NCBI GenBank assembly: GCA_020436935.1
Contig: JAGQWX010000011.1
Location: forward strand, 43,619 to 107,618
Direction: 5' to 3'
Origin: Saprospiraceae bacterium
GTDB lineage: Bacteria > Bacteroidota > Bacteroidia > Chitinophagales > Saprospiraceae
DNA: 64,000 bases
Made by a program: the position numbers and the translations under genes. The notes under the pieces are model-generated. The model was not told where the DNA came from. It did not search any database and saw only the letters and a program-made list of their open reading frames with translations. Each line of letters starts with the position of its first letter. Positions within the stretch are counted from its first letter, which is position 1. This document shows, piece by piece, positions 10,701-19,904 of the stretch.

Positions 10701-13269
10701 GGGTTCAGAAGTCAAACTGAGATTCCCTGATATTGCTGGAGCAAGAGCTCTGGTGAGCATCGAGCGTGCCAATACGGTGGTCGACAAGTTTTGGGTAGAT
10801 CTGAGCCAGAATGGCGGTGAAGTATCTGTCAAGACGAGTGCAGAATGGTCGCCAAACGTATACATCCACGCCACTGTGGTGCAACCTTACATGCAGGACA
10901 ATAATGACCTTCCTATCAGGATGTACGGCATCAAACCACTGCAGGTCAATTCTACCAGCAAGGAACTTCAACCTGTTGCCAGCCTTGGAGAAAAACTGGA
11001 ATCCAATAAGACTTACAATTTTACAGTCAGTGAGGCCAAAGGCAGAAGCATGGAATACACCATCGCATTGGTGGATGAAGGATTGCTCAATCTTACCGGT
11101 TTTGCAAGCCCAGACCCTTACAAACATTTCAATGGTGACTTTCCCCTCCTGGTCAAAACTTGGGACATTTATCAGTGGCTGATGCGTTATTTCAAAGGCA
11201 AGTTTGCCGGTATCCTCGCCATTGGTGGTGACGATGCATACAATCCTGACGCCATTGCAGAAATATCACGGTTCAAACCCGTCGTCATCCATCAGGGATC
11301 ATTCAAACTCACAGCGGGAGGTAAAAACAACCATACCATTGCTATCCCTAATTATGTCGGAAAGCTCAGACTGATGATCGTTGCGGCCAACAATACCGAC
11401 TTTGGTAAATTGTCCAGATCGGTAAGTATCATCAATCCACTGATGGTGCAGTCCCAGCTCCCAAGGGCATTGAATGTCACGGATAAGGTGCAACTCCCGG
11501 TCAACGTCATGCGGGATGACAAAGGCATCAGCAAGGTGACGCTGGAAACCAAAACCAATGCCAATATGGTGAAAGGCATCACGCCTTCTGTCAGTTTGGG
11601 CTTCAGTGGAGGAGACCAGGTGACGCAGGATTTTCAGGCAGAAGTACTCAATCAGCCAGGCAAGCTCAGTTTTGACTTTATGGTGAAAGGAGGGGGTAAA
11701 GAAATGACAGAACACACCGATATTCTGGTAAACTACCCCAATTCCTATGAAAGCGATGATCAAACTACAGTGATAGCTCCGGGGCAAAGCAAAACATTTA
11801 CCATCACACCAAAGGGCTACAAGGCTGCATTCCAATCGGCATTTGTCATCAGTGGTCAGAAGATTCCTGCCTTTGCCAAATATGCAGACGACCTGGTAGA
11901 ATATCCATATGGTTGTCTCGAACAGACGGTATCCACAGCTATATCTCAATTGTATCTGGATAAGCTGGTCCAGCTCGATCCGGAACAAAATCAAAAAAGA
12001 CTCGCGAATCTGGATGCAGCCATCAACAAACTGAGCCGGTATCAGCACAGCGACGGCAAGTTTTACTATTGGGACAACAATTACTACCACGCCTGGTCGG
12101 ACATTTATGCCGGCGACTTCCTCATTGAGCAAAGCAGTGTCGGAAATGCGGGACGCACTGCCTCCATGCGCGATGCCTGGATAAAAGCCCAAACCAATGT
12201 AGCCAATACCTGGTCCGCTGAATCACTTTCCAACCAATGGACCTATGAATATGAATCTGCAGTACAGGCTTATAGATTGTATGTTTTAGCCAAAAGCGGC
12301 AAACCTGCAAAGTCAGCCATGAACCGTTTTGTTTCATCCAATAAGTCTACACAAGCCGTTGTATGGTGGCTCATGGCGGGGGCACATAAATGGTCTTCAT
12401 ACGATAGCAAGGCCACAGAGTTTGTCACGAAGGCTGAGTCGATGCAGATATCTGACAACAACTATAACACTTTCGGCAGTGAGGCGAGAAATCTGGCGCT
12501 GGCAGTCGAAGTACTTTCCAGCATGCCCGAACTCAAAAAGAAAGCCGATCAGTATTACGATCAAATGGTGGATGCCTACAACAAGTCCAATTGGCTGAGC
12601 ACGCAGGACAAAGGGGCTGCATTCAAAGCTGCACTTTCATACTACGGGGATAAAATAAGTACAGCGGCAAAGGTTTCCTATTCAGTCAACGGACCATCGG
12701 GAAACAAGACATTTGACCATTCTTCCTTTGAAGGAAAAAAGATCATACACGCATCATCTGATTTTGGCAAGACTTATACCGTTTCCAATAAGGGCAAAAG
12801 TGATTTGTATGTCAGGCACAATACGCGTTTCATCAGCTCAGAAATTATGAATCCGGCCACACAGCAGGACCTTGGTCTTTCTGTCCTTTACAATGGAAGT
12901 GCAAATGCATCGGCCGTCAAACTGGGTGAAGATATCGCAATTGCAGTCACGGTTTCCAATCCATTGGCACTCGAACAAAAAGACCTTGCCCTCAACGTAA
13001 AAATGCCTTCAGGCTGGGAATTGATGAATCCGCGCATTTACGCCACAGAAAGCGGTGCGACTGCCCAGGGTGCGACTTATCAGGATTACAGAGACGACAG
13101 GGTATATACATTTTTCGCACTTGGAGCCGGCGACAGTAAAACCTTTACCTTCAAGGCGAAGGCAGCATTTATTGGAAACTTTTTACTGCCTTCTGTTTCT
13201 GTTGAAAACATGTACAAAGGTGATCATTATGCCCGGAGCCCGGCAGGTCGTGCAACGGTAACGCAATAA
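7780..13269 (+). CDS. Bacterial alpha-2-macroglobulin family lipoprotein
   Basis: A giant protease trap of about 1829 residues, anchored in an envelope membrane. The ATG at 7780 is preferred over the GTG at 7747 because it places the lipoprotein signal MRHQKLLFLSFIALFLFGC at the very N-terminus. The order is: N-terminal Ig-like and MG domains, an MG2-type segment with FLYTERDVWRPGDSIYLDV, bait-region and A2M domains, then the thioester motif CLEQ at about residues 1379-1382 in YPYGCLEQTVSTAISQ, then an alpha-helical thioester domain and a receptor-binding-like beta domain. The intact thioester predicts covalent trapping of attacking proteases. The pbpC gene follows after one base; this pairing also occurs in Proteobacteria and is thought to couple protease defence with cell-wall repair. 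Confidence 0.93.
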   Translation: MRHQKLLFLSFIALFLFGCKKGNDSGEMMDVKLEADMLSEYFDAATTGFISTHDELRYILSKPITNQVSDEDLQKLISLKPAVEGRVSLTDGNVLSFVPAQPLAANTAYAVQINLSEFGSNYKDLSYTIHTFKQDILVEEQGFLIKENGKAILQAIVSTADKATEEDVRKCFTTNATNLTITAQDARRFLLGFEFPVNQFSDAKITYDATAIGGESKGELKGFKVNTSVFEVVHSHHDVAAKEFRIYFSQRLNPSVDLTGLVLAAGANAKYGVSDNVLTIYLGDYNVDQQLLIDLKKGIAGQGGKTLMADEQFSISIAVEKPEIAFLDDGYYFPSKGDFKIPVKARGLESVNVMVLEIKPQNVSSFLTWQSTQYTDYYTMRMYAKPVFHKNVKLDKGIADADGWRTYGIDLSNQLRKNPGSIYHIALDFTPEDISLTCKNDLIKRDLKSKLPGEDYFYNWEAYYREYYYFSDYSWEERDNPCNISFYAEKYPVNRTFICSNFGIIAKQSAKGYFFAVNNLMDLAVVGDANVTLFDLQGETLATGKTNASGFCDITNLSREAGVAKVEKGGEVTYIKLNPAESNTLTEFAVQGSRVAQDAEMFLYTERDVWRPGDSIYLDVMLNKSNLSVPDGIPLVCSFYNPDNLLLSRKVMTLRSANQLIYSFVESTPSNAKTGAYRFVVEAGPRQFSKRIRIETIKPNTAEVNYSFSGKDGDFVYSDKISGSATVRFLTGFEVVGAAVNVTARPSGIGVPFPKFKDYHFGLYQRPETQSFPLASFTTNAQGQASFSSNADLKLFNAPIVLSMETETTLKGGGSNKQGNSIKVSPFASYVGVQKTDGQGWSGNHLVGEAVKFNLIALDQKGNISSLSKKINVTIEKRLQSWWIDKYMLRSNGYYYDAGSWQVYKNENINISGGKSSYSIAGNLGEGAYHVVFTDENSGQQSDAFFTVYKSGDNIPGSQPYIIQFDVDKEEVEAGSEVKLRFPDIAGARALVSIERANTVVDKFWVDLSQNGGEVSVKTSAEWSPNVYIHATVVQPYMQDNNDLPIRMYGIKPLQVNSTSKELQPVASLGEKLESNKTYNFTVSEAKGRSMEYTIALVDEGLLNLTGFASPDPYKHFNGDFPLLVKTWDIYQWLMRYFKGKFAGILAIGGDDAYNPDAIAEISRFKPVVIHQGSFKLTAGGKNNHTIAIPNYVGKLRLMIVAANNTDFGKLSRSVSIINPLMVQSQLPRALNVTDKVQLPVNVMRDDKGISKVTLETKTNANMVKGITPSVSLGFSGGDQVTQDFQAEVLNQPGKLSFDFMVKGGGKEMTEHTDILVNYPNSYESDDQTTVIAPGQSKTFTITPKGYKAAFQSAFVISGQKIPAFAKYADDLVEYPYGCLEQTVSTAISQLYLDKLVQLDPEQNQKRLANLDAAINKLSRYQHSDGKFYYWDNNYYHAWSDIYAGDFLIEQSSVGNAGRTASMRDAWIKAQTNVANTWSAESLSNQWTYEYESAVQAYRLYVLAKSGKPAKSAMNRFVSSNKSTQAVVWWLMAGAHKWSSYDSKATEFVTKAESMQISDNNYNTFGSEARNLALAVEVLSSMPELKKKADQYYDQMVDAYNKSNWLSTQDKGAAFKAALSYYGDKISTAAKVSYSVNGPSGNKTFDHSSFEGKKIIHASSDFGKTYTVSNKGKSDLYVRHNTRFISSEIMNPATQQDLGLSVLYNGSANASAVKLGEDIAIAVTVSNPLALEQKDLALNVKMPSGWELMNPRIYATESGATAQGATYQDYRDDRVYTFFALGAGDSKTFTFKAKAAFIGNFLLPSVSVENMYKGDHYARSPAGRATVTQ

Positions 13270-13270
13270 T

Positions 13271-15631
13271 TTGCAGAAAGTGTGGTCAAATTGGAGGCCT
13301 AAATACAAATGGTTTTTTGGAGCTGTTGTAGCTTTCATTTTGGCGATGCTGCTGGTGCCCATTCCAAAAGACGAGACCGCTTACAGTAGGGCAGTTTACG
13401 ACAGTATGGGCCAACTTTTGTCTGCGACCACTTCAAGAGATGGCCAGTGGGCTTTGCCAATATCAGAAGAAATTCCCAAAGATTTTTCGTCGGCGATCGT
13501 CCTTTATGAAGACGAATATTTTGGATGGCATCCCGGGGTGAATCCTGTTTCACTCGTCAAGGCGGCACTTACCAATGCTAAGGCCGGGAAGATCAAAAGA
13601 GGTGCAAGTACCCTCGCCATGCAGGTCATGAGGATGCGGAATAAGCACGTCAAAAGAAGTATTGGAAATAAACTGCTGGAAATCGTGGGTGCTGTAAAGT
13701 ATACCATCGTGCGTTCTCAGACCGGAATAGTGAGAGATTGGGTGGCCATGGCGCCTTTTGGTGGGAATACTGTAGGTGCAGAGGCAGCAGCACTGAGATA
13801 TTATGGCCGTAACCTGAGTAAACTTTCCTGGGCAGAATATGCACTCCTCGCCGTATTACCCAACAATCCAACGGGCGTCAATGTCTTCAGACAAAAGGAA
13901 AAACTAAAGGCTAAAAGAGACCAATTGCTGACCAAGCTGGCCGATCATGGCCATTTTTCCCCTGGAGATCTTGAAGTCTACAAGGATGAAGATCTGCCAT
14001 CAGACCTGTTCGCCATTCCACAGAGGGCGTACCATTTCCTCAGGTTTTGTGCACTGCAAAATACCAAACAATTCAGATTTGAGTCTTCCATTGATGGAGA
14101 CTTGCAGGATCGATTGACCACCCTGGTCCAGAATGAATCTACTTTCCTGCAATCTCAGGACATCAACAATGCCGCCGCTGTAGTCATAGACATTACAGAC
14201 AACTCATTGAAGGCGTACATTGGAAATGTAGGTCGCAGTGGCAGTGGTTTTGCCTACAATGATCTGGTTCAGGCCAAAAGGAGTTACGGCAGTCTGCTCA
14301 AACCTTTGTTGTACGCCTTTGCCTTAGAGCAGTCTTACCGCCTCCCGGGCGAGATGCTTGCAGATATTCCCACAAGCATCGGCGACTTCAGGCCCGAAAA
14401 CTTTGATAAAAAATACAGGGGAGCGGTACCCTTTGACGAAGCGCTGATCCAATCGCTCAATGTACCCATGGTACGCCAGCTCAATGAAATGGGTTACTAT
14501 GAATTCTATAAACTCCTGAATGATGATTTGAAAATTGCCGGCCTCGACAAAGGCGCCGACCACTATGGATTGTCCATCATTCTCGGAGGAGGAGAAACAA
14601 GCCTGTGGGAATTGTCCAGGGTGTATAAAGGCCTGGCAAGAAACTATGCCGGATTGGTTGGTCCTTTTGATAACATCAGATATCTGAAAAAAGAAGCTGA
14701 GTCAAATATAGAGAACAGATTTTCATTTGGAGCTTATGGCGTCTCTCACCTTGTCAAAGCCATGACCGACCTCACCAGGCCCAGGGAAGAAAAATCGTGG
14801 GAGCTTTATGCGGGCCAGAAAAAAATCGCCTGGAAAACCGGCACCAGTTTTGGACACCGGGACGCCTGGGCCATTGGTTTTTCGGGAAAATATATGGTAG
14901 GGGTCTGGGTAGGAAACGAGACAGGAGCTTCGAGGCCCGACCTCACCGGTGTGCTCAAAGCCGCACCGATCATGTTCAATATATTCAATCAATTGTCGGA
15001 TGACCAGTGGTTTGATGTGCAGCCATCCTGGAAGCGAGCAGCTTTGGTGTCCTATTGCAAGGACTCAGGAATGCTCGCAGGAAAGTGGTGCAAACACACG
15101 GCCCAATTGATACTGCCTTCTACCTCCTACCGGCTCAACACCTGCTCATATCATGAGGTCCATAGGGTCGACGAGGAGGGATTCCTGGTTTCAGAAGCTT
15201 GTGAAGCAGCCACTGTTCGCACAGATACCATCTTTACCTTGCCGCCACTGATGGCCTATTTTTATGAACAAGCCCACGATGATTACAGCTTCAGCCACCG
15301 CCAAAAGCCCGGATGTGCGACCAATGTGTCAGCCATCAAAATCATCTATCCGACCCAAAACCTGAAAATCTTCCTTCCAAGAGAAAGCCGGGAAAGGAAG
15401 CCACTTTTTGCACAGGCCTATCAGGAAGAAAAAAGCGGAGAGCTATACTGGTTTCTGGACGGGAAACATATCGCAGAAGGTACCGCCGGCCAGAATGCCA
15501 TGTGCCGACTGGATCCGGGGGAAGGCAGGCATCACCTGCTGGTCACCGACAGCCGGGGCAACAAGAGTGAGGTTTATTTTGATGTTCTGGGTATAGACGC
15601 GACGCCTCGCGTCTATACACCCGAACATTGA
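13271..15631 (+). CDS. pbpC: Penicillin-binding protein 1C (transglycosylase/transpeptidase)
   Basis: Bifunctional peptidoglycan synthase anchored in the inner membrane, starting with TTG one base after the macroglobulin stop. A transmembrane helix lies at about 14-30. The GT51 domain has the catalytic-region EDEYFGWHPGVN (Glu80) and RGASTLAMQ (110-118). The transpeptidase domain has SLLK with the active Ser at about 341, SLN at 395-397 and KTGTS at 522-526. A C-terminal region of about 150 residues matches the BiPBP_C domain position typical of PBP1C. Length (786 aa) is usual. It is certainly co-transcribed with the macroglobulin gene. The last codons overlap a 12-bp perfect hairpin. Confidence 0.94.
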   Translation: MQKVWSNWRPKYKWFFGAVVAFILAMLLVPIPKDETAYSRAVYDSMGQLLSATTSRDGQWALPISEEIPKDFSSAIVLYEDEYFGWHPGVNPVSLVKAALTNAKAGKIKRGASTLAMQVMRMRNKHVKRSIGNKLLEIVGAVKYTIVRSQTGIVRDWVAMAPFGGNTVGAEAAALRYYGRNLSKLSWAEYALLAVLPNNPTGVNVFRQKEKLKAKRDQLLTKLADHGHFSPGDLEVYKDEDLPSDLFAIPQRAYHFLRFCALQNTKQFRFESSIDGDLQDRLTTLVQNESTFLQSQDINNAAAVVIDITDNSLKAYIGNVGRSGSGFAYNDLVQAKRSYGSLLKPLLYAFALEQSYRLPGEMLADIPTSIGDFRPENFDKKYRGAVPFDEALIQSLNVPMVRQLNEMGYYEFYKLLNDDLKIAGLDKGADHYGLSIILGGGETSLWELSRVYKGLARNYAGLVGPFDNIRYLKKEAESNIENRFSFGAYGVSHLVKAMTDLTRPREEKSWELYAGQKKIAWKTGTSFGHRDAWAIGFSGKYMVGVWVGNETGASRPDLTGVLKAAPIMFNIFNQLSDDQWFDVQPSWKRAALVSYCKDSGMLAGKWCKHTAQLILPSTSYRLNTCSYHEVHRVDEEGFLVSEACEAATVRTDTIFTLPPLMAYFYEQAHDDYSFSHRQKPGCATNVSAIKIIYPTQNLKIFLPRESRERKPLFAQAYQEEKSGELYWFLDGKHIAEGTAGQNAMCRLDPGEGRHHLLVTDSRGNKSEVYFDVLGIDATPRVYTPEH
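15591..15618 (+). terminator. Hairpin embedded in the 3' end of pbpC, probable terminator
   Basis: The arms GTATAGACGCGA and TCGCGTCTATAC are a perfect 12-bp inverted repeat around a 4-base loop, inside the last codons of pbpC. A T-rich stretch follows only about 13 bases later (15632-15650), so termination is plausible but not classical. Confidence 0.5.
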
Positions 15632-15671
15632 TATTTTTTATTTTTTTTCTGCTAATTCTATCAAACTAGTA

Positions 15672-15679
15672 TATTTTTG
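15672..15679 (+). promoter_or_regulatory. -7 promoter box TATTTTTG for the YeeE/YedE pair
   Basis: The sequence matches the Bacteroidota -7 consensus TAnnTTTG and lies about 150 bases upstream of the first transporter gene. No clear -33 TTTG is seen, so support is moderate. Confidence 0.4.
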
Positions 15680-15829
15680 TGAACCGAACGAAAACACCAT
15701 TGTTGTTTTCCTCGTCAAATTGCCGAAAATCAGCAGGAACGGACCAGAATCCATGCCTTTTGATGCACAAGCAAGAGATGATCCCCATCAGACCTGCAAT
15801 TTTGCAATAAAATATCCAAATAGGATAGT

Positions 15830-16399
15830 ATGAGTATTTTACAAGGGCCGTGGCATTGGTCCATAGTGGGCATCATCATCGGATTGACAGTTCCCGCACT
15901 GCTGATCATCGACAACAAGAGATTTGGCATTTCCCTCACGCTGAGGCATTTGTGCGCCATGTGCGTGCCCATGAAAATCAAGTTTTTTGATTATGACTGG
16001 AAACCTTACAAATGGTTGCTGCTATTTGTTGTGGGCACCATGGTTGGTGGTTTTATTGGCAACCAGATATTTCCCAACCCCAACGACATCATTGTAGCGG
16101 AAGATACAAAGTCTTTTCTGGCCCAGTACGGCATCAATGATTACTCAGGCCTGGTGCCTTCAGAGATTTTTTCTGTGGATAAAATTTTGTCCTTAAGTGG
16201 ATTGATCTTTTTGGCCATTGGCGGATTCCTCGTTGGATTTGGCACCAGATATGCAGACGGCTGTACGAGCGGGCATTCCATTTTTGGGCTGGCGACATTG
16301 CAGCGCACTTCATTGATTGCAACCATATCATTTATGGCCGGCGGATTTTTCTGCACCCATTTGATCCTTCCTTACCTTCTTAAAGTCATTATGCCATGA
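15830..16399 (+). CDS. YeeE/YedE family sulfur-compound transporter, N-terminal half protein
   Basis: A 189-residue integral membrane protein with about four hydrophobic segments and the family signature FGTRYADGCTSGHSIFGL near residues 136-153. Its cysteine is the one implicated in thiosulfate or sulfide passage in the YeeE/TsuA family. Full-length relatives are about twice as long; here the function is divided over two genes, and the second overlaps this one by four bases (ATGA). Translational coupling and complementary cysteine motifs support a two-subunit transporter. The exact sulfur compound is not determinable. No sulfur metabolism genes flank it. Confidence 0.88.
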   Translation: MSILQGPWHWSIVGIIIGLTVPALLIIDNKRFGISLTLRHLCAMCVPMKIKFFDYDWKPYKWLLLFVVGTMVGGFIGNQIFPNPNDIIVAEDTKSFLAQYGINDYSGLVPSEIFSVDKILSLSGLIFLAIGGFLVGFGTRYADGCTSGHSIFGLATLQRTSLIATISFMAGGFFCTHLILPYLLKVIMP

Positions 16400-16806
16400 G
16401 GTCATTTTTAATATTTCTAGTTGGACTTATTTTCGGATTTGCCTTTGTAAAAGGTGAAATCATTTCATGGTTCAGAATGGTAGAGATGTTCCAGCTCAAA
16501 TCATTCCATATGTACGGTGTCATTGGTACAGGTGTGGTTGTAGGACTCATTGCCATGCAGATCATCAAAAGATTCAACGTCAAAACCATCGACGGTGAGC
16601 CCATCACTTACGAAAAGAAAAAATTTACCAAAGGCACGATCATAGGGGGCTTTATTTTCGGTCTTGGATGGTGTATCACAGGAGCATGCCCGGGCCCGAT
16701 ATTTATACAAGTAGGCGCAGGTTTGATTCCAGTTGCTGTGACACTTCTGTTTGCCTTGTTCGGTACCTGGGTGTACGGAGCGACGAGGGAGAAATTGCCT
16801 CATTGA
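16396..16806 (+). CDS. YeeE/YedE family sulfur-compound transporter, second half (DUF6691-like)
   Basis: A 136-residue membrane protein whose start overlaps the previous stop by four bases. Hydrophobic segments lie at both ends. The motif GWCITGACPGPIFIQVGAG near residues 95-113 is the second conserved cysteine motif of the YeeE/YedE fold. Together with the upstream gene it reconstitutes the two pseudo-repeats found in a single polypeptide in other bacteria. In Bacteroidota such pairs often occur with rhodanese or MBL-fold sulfur enzymes, but none is adjacent here. Confidence 0.87.
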   Translation: MRSFLIFLVGLIFGFAFVKGEIISWFRMVEMFQLKSFHMYGVIGTGVVVGLIAMQIIKRFNVKTIDGEPITYEKKKFTKGTIIGGFIFGLGWCITGACPGPIFIQVGAGLIPVAVTLLFALFGTWVYGATREKLPH

Positions 16807-17033
16807 TGCAATCTTGATGTAAAAAACAAAAATTTAGCGTTTTAGGCTGATGAAGTTTTAGGTGAAAGTTTGGTGAGACATTCTCGGTAGCTATTATTTT
16901 ACGCACTCCGGAAACTTTGATTCGGTTCGAAGTTTCAAAATATTTATACTTGGCCTTCATTTTACAATGAATGTTTGATTTTAATTATTTTGAAAAATTC
17001 TTTAATTTGTAACAATAGAGTTCACTTTTCAGG

Positions 17034-17459
17034 ATGAAAAACCGGATAAAACTTACAGAGGAACAAATCAATGAAGTGGTTGACAACCTCGAAATTGGCA
17101 TGAAAAGTTTTTATAACCTTACTTCAGGAGAAATCATCGCAATTCCAGATTTTGATTTTGATGCATTTGACAGAGATAATATTTGGCAAGAGTCAATAGA
17201 TGAAATTGACGAAAACCCAAACCAATTTTTTGAGTTTGAAATGTTGGAATCACAAGACTCATTTCAGATAATGGCTGATTTTGCTGAACAGGTAGATAAC
17301 CCAAGATTGCAAAGTAAATTGATCAAGGTTTTAGATAGCAAAAAACCTTTTCAGAAGTTCAAATGGGAAATTGATAATTCGGGACCATACAGGCAACAGT
17401 GGTTTGAGTTCAGAAAAGTGCGTTATATAAAATGGGTGTTGGATCAATTGGATGACTGA
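17034..17459 (+). CDS. UPF0158 family protein
   Basis: A 141-residue acidic cytoplasmic protein of unknown function. The layout matches UPF0158: a hydrophilic N-terminus, a middle segment of the form FQIMADFAEQVDNPRLQSKL, a FKWEIDN segment, and QQWFEFRKVRYIKWVLDQL at the end. No catalytic motif is visible. It is a single gene between the transporter pair and a convergent TonB-dependent receptor gene. Confidence 0.75.
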   Translation: MKNRIKLTEEQINEVVDNLEIGMKSFYNLTSGEIIAIPDFDFDAFDRDNIWQESIDEIDENPNQFFEFEMLESQDSFQIMADFAEQVDNPRLQSKLIKVLDSKKPFQKFKWEIDNSGPYRQQWFEFRKVRYIKWVLDQLDD

Positions 17460-17555
17460 GCTTGGCATCTGAAACACGCCCTCAGTGTTTTTCAACCACA
17501 GCAAAAGATTCTAACCCAGAAGTCAAAACCATTGCCGTGGTTGAATATACCAATA

Positions 17556-19904
17556 TCAAAACTCCAGCTTGTATGAAAGCACCGGCACAAAAGGCATAGT
17601 TGCCCATTCTGTTTCTTTATCGTTGTGGATGTCGTAGGTGAGACCGCCTACATTTTTGTGGTTGGTCGCATTCATCAGGTCAAGGGCCAATGTAGAGGTC
17701 AGTCTCTTTTTGTTGACTTTATACCTGAATCCAACATCCAGCTTGTAAAAGCTACTCAGCCTCTGAGAAAATGGTCGGCTTTCATCCCTTACTTCTACTT
17801 TTTGGGCCTGAGAAGCTTGTCGGTCAATAGGAGTATCCCACTGCCCTCCAACCATCGCATTTTTAATGTTGAGACCCAGGACGTTTTGTTTTGACCTGCC
17901 CACATTCCATTCCTTACCAAAGCTGATAACACTGGTATAGCCTACATTAAAACGGGTATTGATCCAGTCAGATGTAGGTGTTTTGTATTTCGAATCGAAA
18001 ACTGATCCTGTCACCAGGTAGTACCAATTGTTGTGCAGGAAACGCTCCAATGTGAGTTCTATGCCGGTATTTCTTCCCTTTCCTTCACTCACCAACTGGA
18101 AGTCTTCAAAAAAGAACTGCTGATTGATTTGAGAATAATTTGAGTTGGCCCCCTGACCAACCGGTATGCTGCTCAATGCCTGATGATAAATCTCCGTTTT
18201 CAATCGGGTATGGCGATTGATGTTGAGGTTGTGGGTCAAGACAAAGTGCTGTGCCCTGCTCAGGTCAAGGTCTTTGTTGAGCGCTGCGCCATCCTGTGAT
18301 TTGACATAATAAATGATCAAAGGCTGTACCTGGCTGTGGCCGCCATACGCGAATGCAATGTCTGATCGCTCGTTGATTTTATACAATATATTTCCTCTGA
18401 ACTCAAGCGCCTGGGTATTGTTGAGCAAAAAGTTGGTGTAGTGCAGACCCAGGTTGGTTTCCCACTTTTTACTCAGCGCATATTGGAGCTGTGCAAATCC
18501 TCTGGCCAGGTTGGCCTGGTCCCGATTGTTGATCAGATTGTAAAAGGTATTGCTGTCGCTGTACCTGTCATAAGACATATTGTAACCCAGCCTATCCATA
18601 TAAATGCCTGTCCTCAAGGTCATCCCTGGTTTTAGTTTTTGGGTGTAATTGAGAGCCAGGCTGATTTTGTCCGTGGTGTTCTGCACATCAAACTTGCTGA
18701 AATATTCATATTCCGGGTAAGTGGTAAGGATGTCTTCATTGTATCCTGAAACTGTTGTGCCGTATGCAGCAATGGCAGACAGGTAACCGTTCTTTTTGAC
18801 AGGCATCAAATATTTGACACCATTGATGGACATATCACTCAGAAATTCTCCAGAATAGGAATGATTGAGTGCTCCACCAAGATCTTCGTTGTCTTCGAGC
18901 CCTTCATCCACCTCTTGTGAACTCCAGCCATTGACTCCAAAAAAGGACAAGGTACTGTTGTTCTTCATCGGGAGAAATATGTTGTATGAAAGGTCGCTGT
19001 AATTGAGCACACCTGCAAGGTCGACGCCCAGTTTGTCGATCAGTGATAAGGTAGAATATCTGTAGTTGACCAGGTAAGAACCCTTATAATTTTTGCTGAA
19101 AGGTCCTTCTATGGCTGCCTCAAGGCCCAAAAATCCAGCTTTAAAAGTATACTCGGTTTTTGAGTTATTGCCTTTTCTGAGCTTCAGATCAAAAACCCCG
19201 CCCAGTGCATTGCTATATTCTGCAGAGAATGCCCCTGTGGAGAAGTCTGAATTGGAAAGCATCTGGGAAGAAAGCACGGATACACCTCCTCCAGAGGATG
19301 CCACATCTCCAAAGTGGTTCGGATTGGGGATGTCTATGCCCTCCATTCTGTACAATAAAACCGAAGGGTGATTGCCCCTGATAGAGATGTAGTTGTTACC
19401 ATCGTTGGTAGGGATGACTCCTGCAAAGGACTGTGCCATCCTTGCGGGATCGTCGACGGCACCGGCAAATCGACTGCTCTCCTCCACAGAAAAGGTCCGG
19501 GTACTCGCGTATGACAAGGCATTCAATGCTTTGGTTTTATCTGAATGTGCGGTGACTACCACTTCGTCTAATTGCTCAATGCTTTCGTGAAGGCCTATCT
19601 GTAAAATGAGTTCTTTTCCACTTTTGACTTCAAACGTAGTAGAATATGACTCGTAGCCCAGGTAGGTGACTACAAGGGTATTCCTGCCAAGTGGTATGCC
19701 CTGGATGACGAAGTCTCCGAGTTCATCAGTGACTGTGGCGGAGGATTCATACCCTACAACGTGGACTAAGGCATTGAAAATGGGCTGATTGATGTCCTGA
19801 TCAATCACGTTACCTCTGATGGAGTAGGTCACACCGGATTGAGCATTGAGTGAATACAGGCAAATCAACATCATGGTAGTCAGGGATAATTTTAGTAAAT
19901 TCAT
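17556..19904 (-). CDS. TonB-dependent receptor with carboxypeptidase-regulatory-like domain
   Basis: Outer-membrane receptor of about 782 residues. The ATG at 19904 is chosen over the TTG at 19934 because it starts the signal MNLLKLSLTTMMLICLYSLNAQ directly. A CarboxypepD_reg-like domain comes first (IRGNVIDQDINQPIFNALVH through VVTYLGYESYSTTF). The plug domain has ISIRGNHPSVLLYRMEGIDI and SGGGVSVLSSQML. A long barrel follows, ending in PFVPVLSYKLEF. The plug is strikingly similar to that of the receptor at 41484-43868 (shared EGIDIPNPNHF and FRKGN/LRKGN landmarks), so the two are paralogues. No partner lipoprotein is adjacent and the substrate is unknown. Confidence 0.92.
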   Translation of the reverse strand: MNLLKLSLTTMMLICLYSLNAQSGVTYSIRGNVIDQDINQPIFNALVHVVGYESSATVTDELGDFVIQGIPLGRNTLVVTYLGYESYSTTFEVKSGKELILQIGLHESIEQLDEVVVTAHSDKTKALNALSYASTRTFSVEESSRFAGAVDDPARMAQSFAGVIPTNDGNNYISIRGNHPSVLLYRMEGIDIPNPNHFGDVASSGGGVSVLSSQMLSNSDFSTGAFSAEYSNALGGVFDLKLRKGNNSKTEYTFKAGFLGLEAAIEGPFSKNYKGSYLVNYRYSTLSLIDKLGVDLAGVLNYSDLSYNIFLPMKNNSTLSFFGVNGWSSQEVDEGLEDNEDLGGALNHSYSGEFLSDMSINGVKYLMPVKKNGYLSAIAAYGTTVSGYNEDILTTYPEYEYFSKFDVQNTTDKISLALNYTQKLKPGMTLRTGIYMDRLGYNMSYDRYSDSNTFYNLINNRDQANLARGFAQLQYALSKKWETNLGLHYTNFLLNNTQALEFRGNILYKINERSDIAFAYGGHSQVQPLIIYYVKSQDGAALNKDLDLSRAQHFVLTHNLNINRHTRLKTEIYHQALSSIPVGQGANSNYSQINQQFFFEDFQLVSEGKGRNTGIELTLERFLHNNWYYLVTGSVFDSKYKTPTSDWINTRFNVGYTSVISFGKEWNVGRSKQNVLGLNIKNAMVGGQWDTPIDRQASQAQKVEVRDESRPFSQRLSSFYKLDVGFRYKVNKKRLTSTLALDLMNATNHKNVGGLTYDIHNDKETEWATMPFVPVLSYKLEF

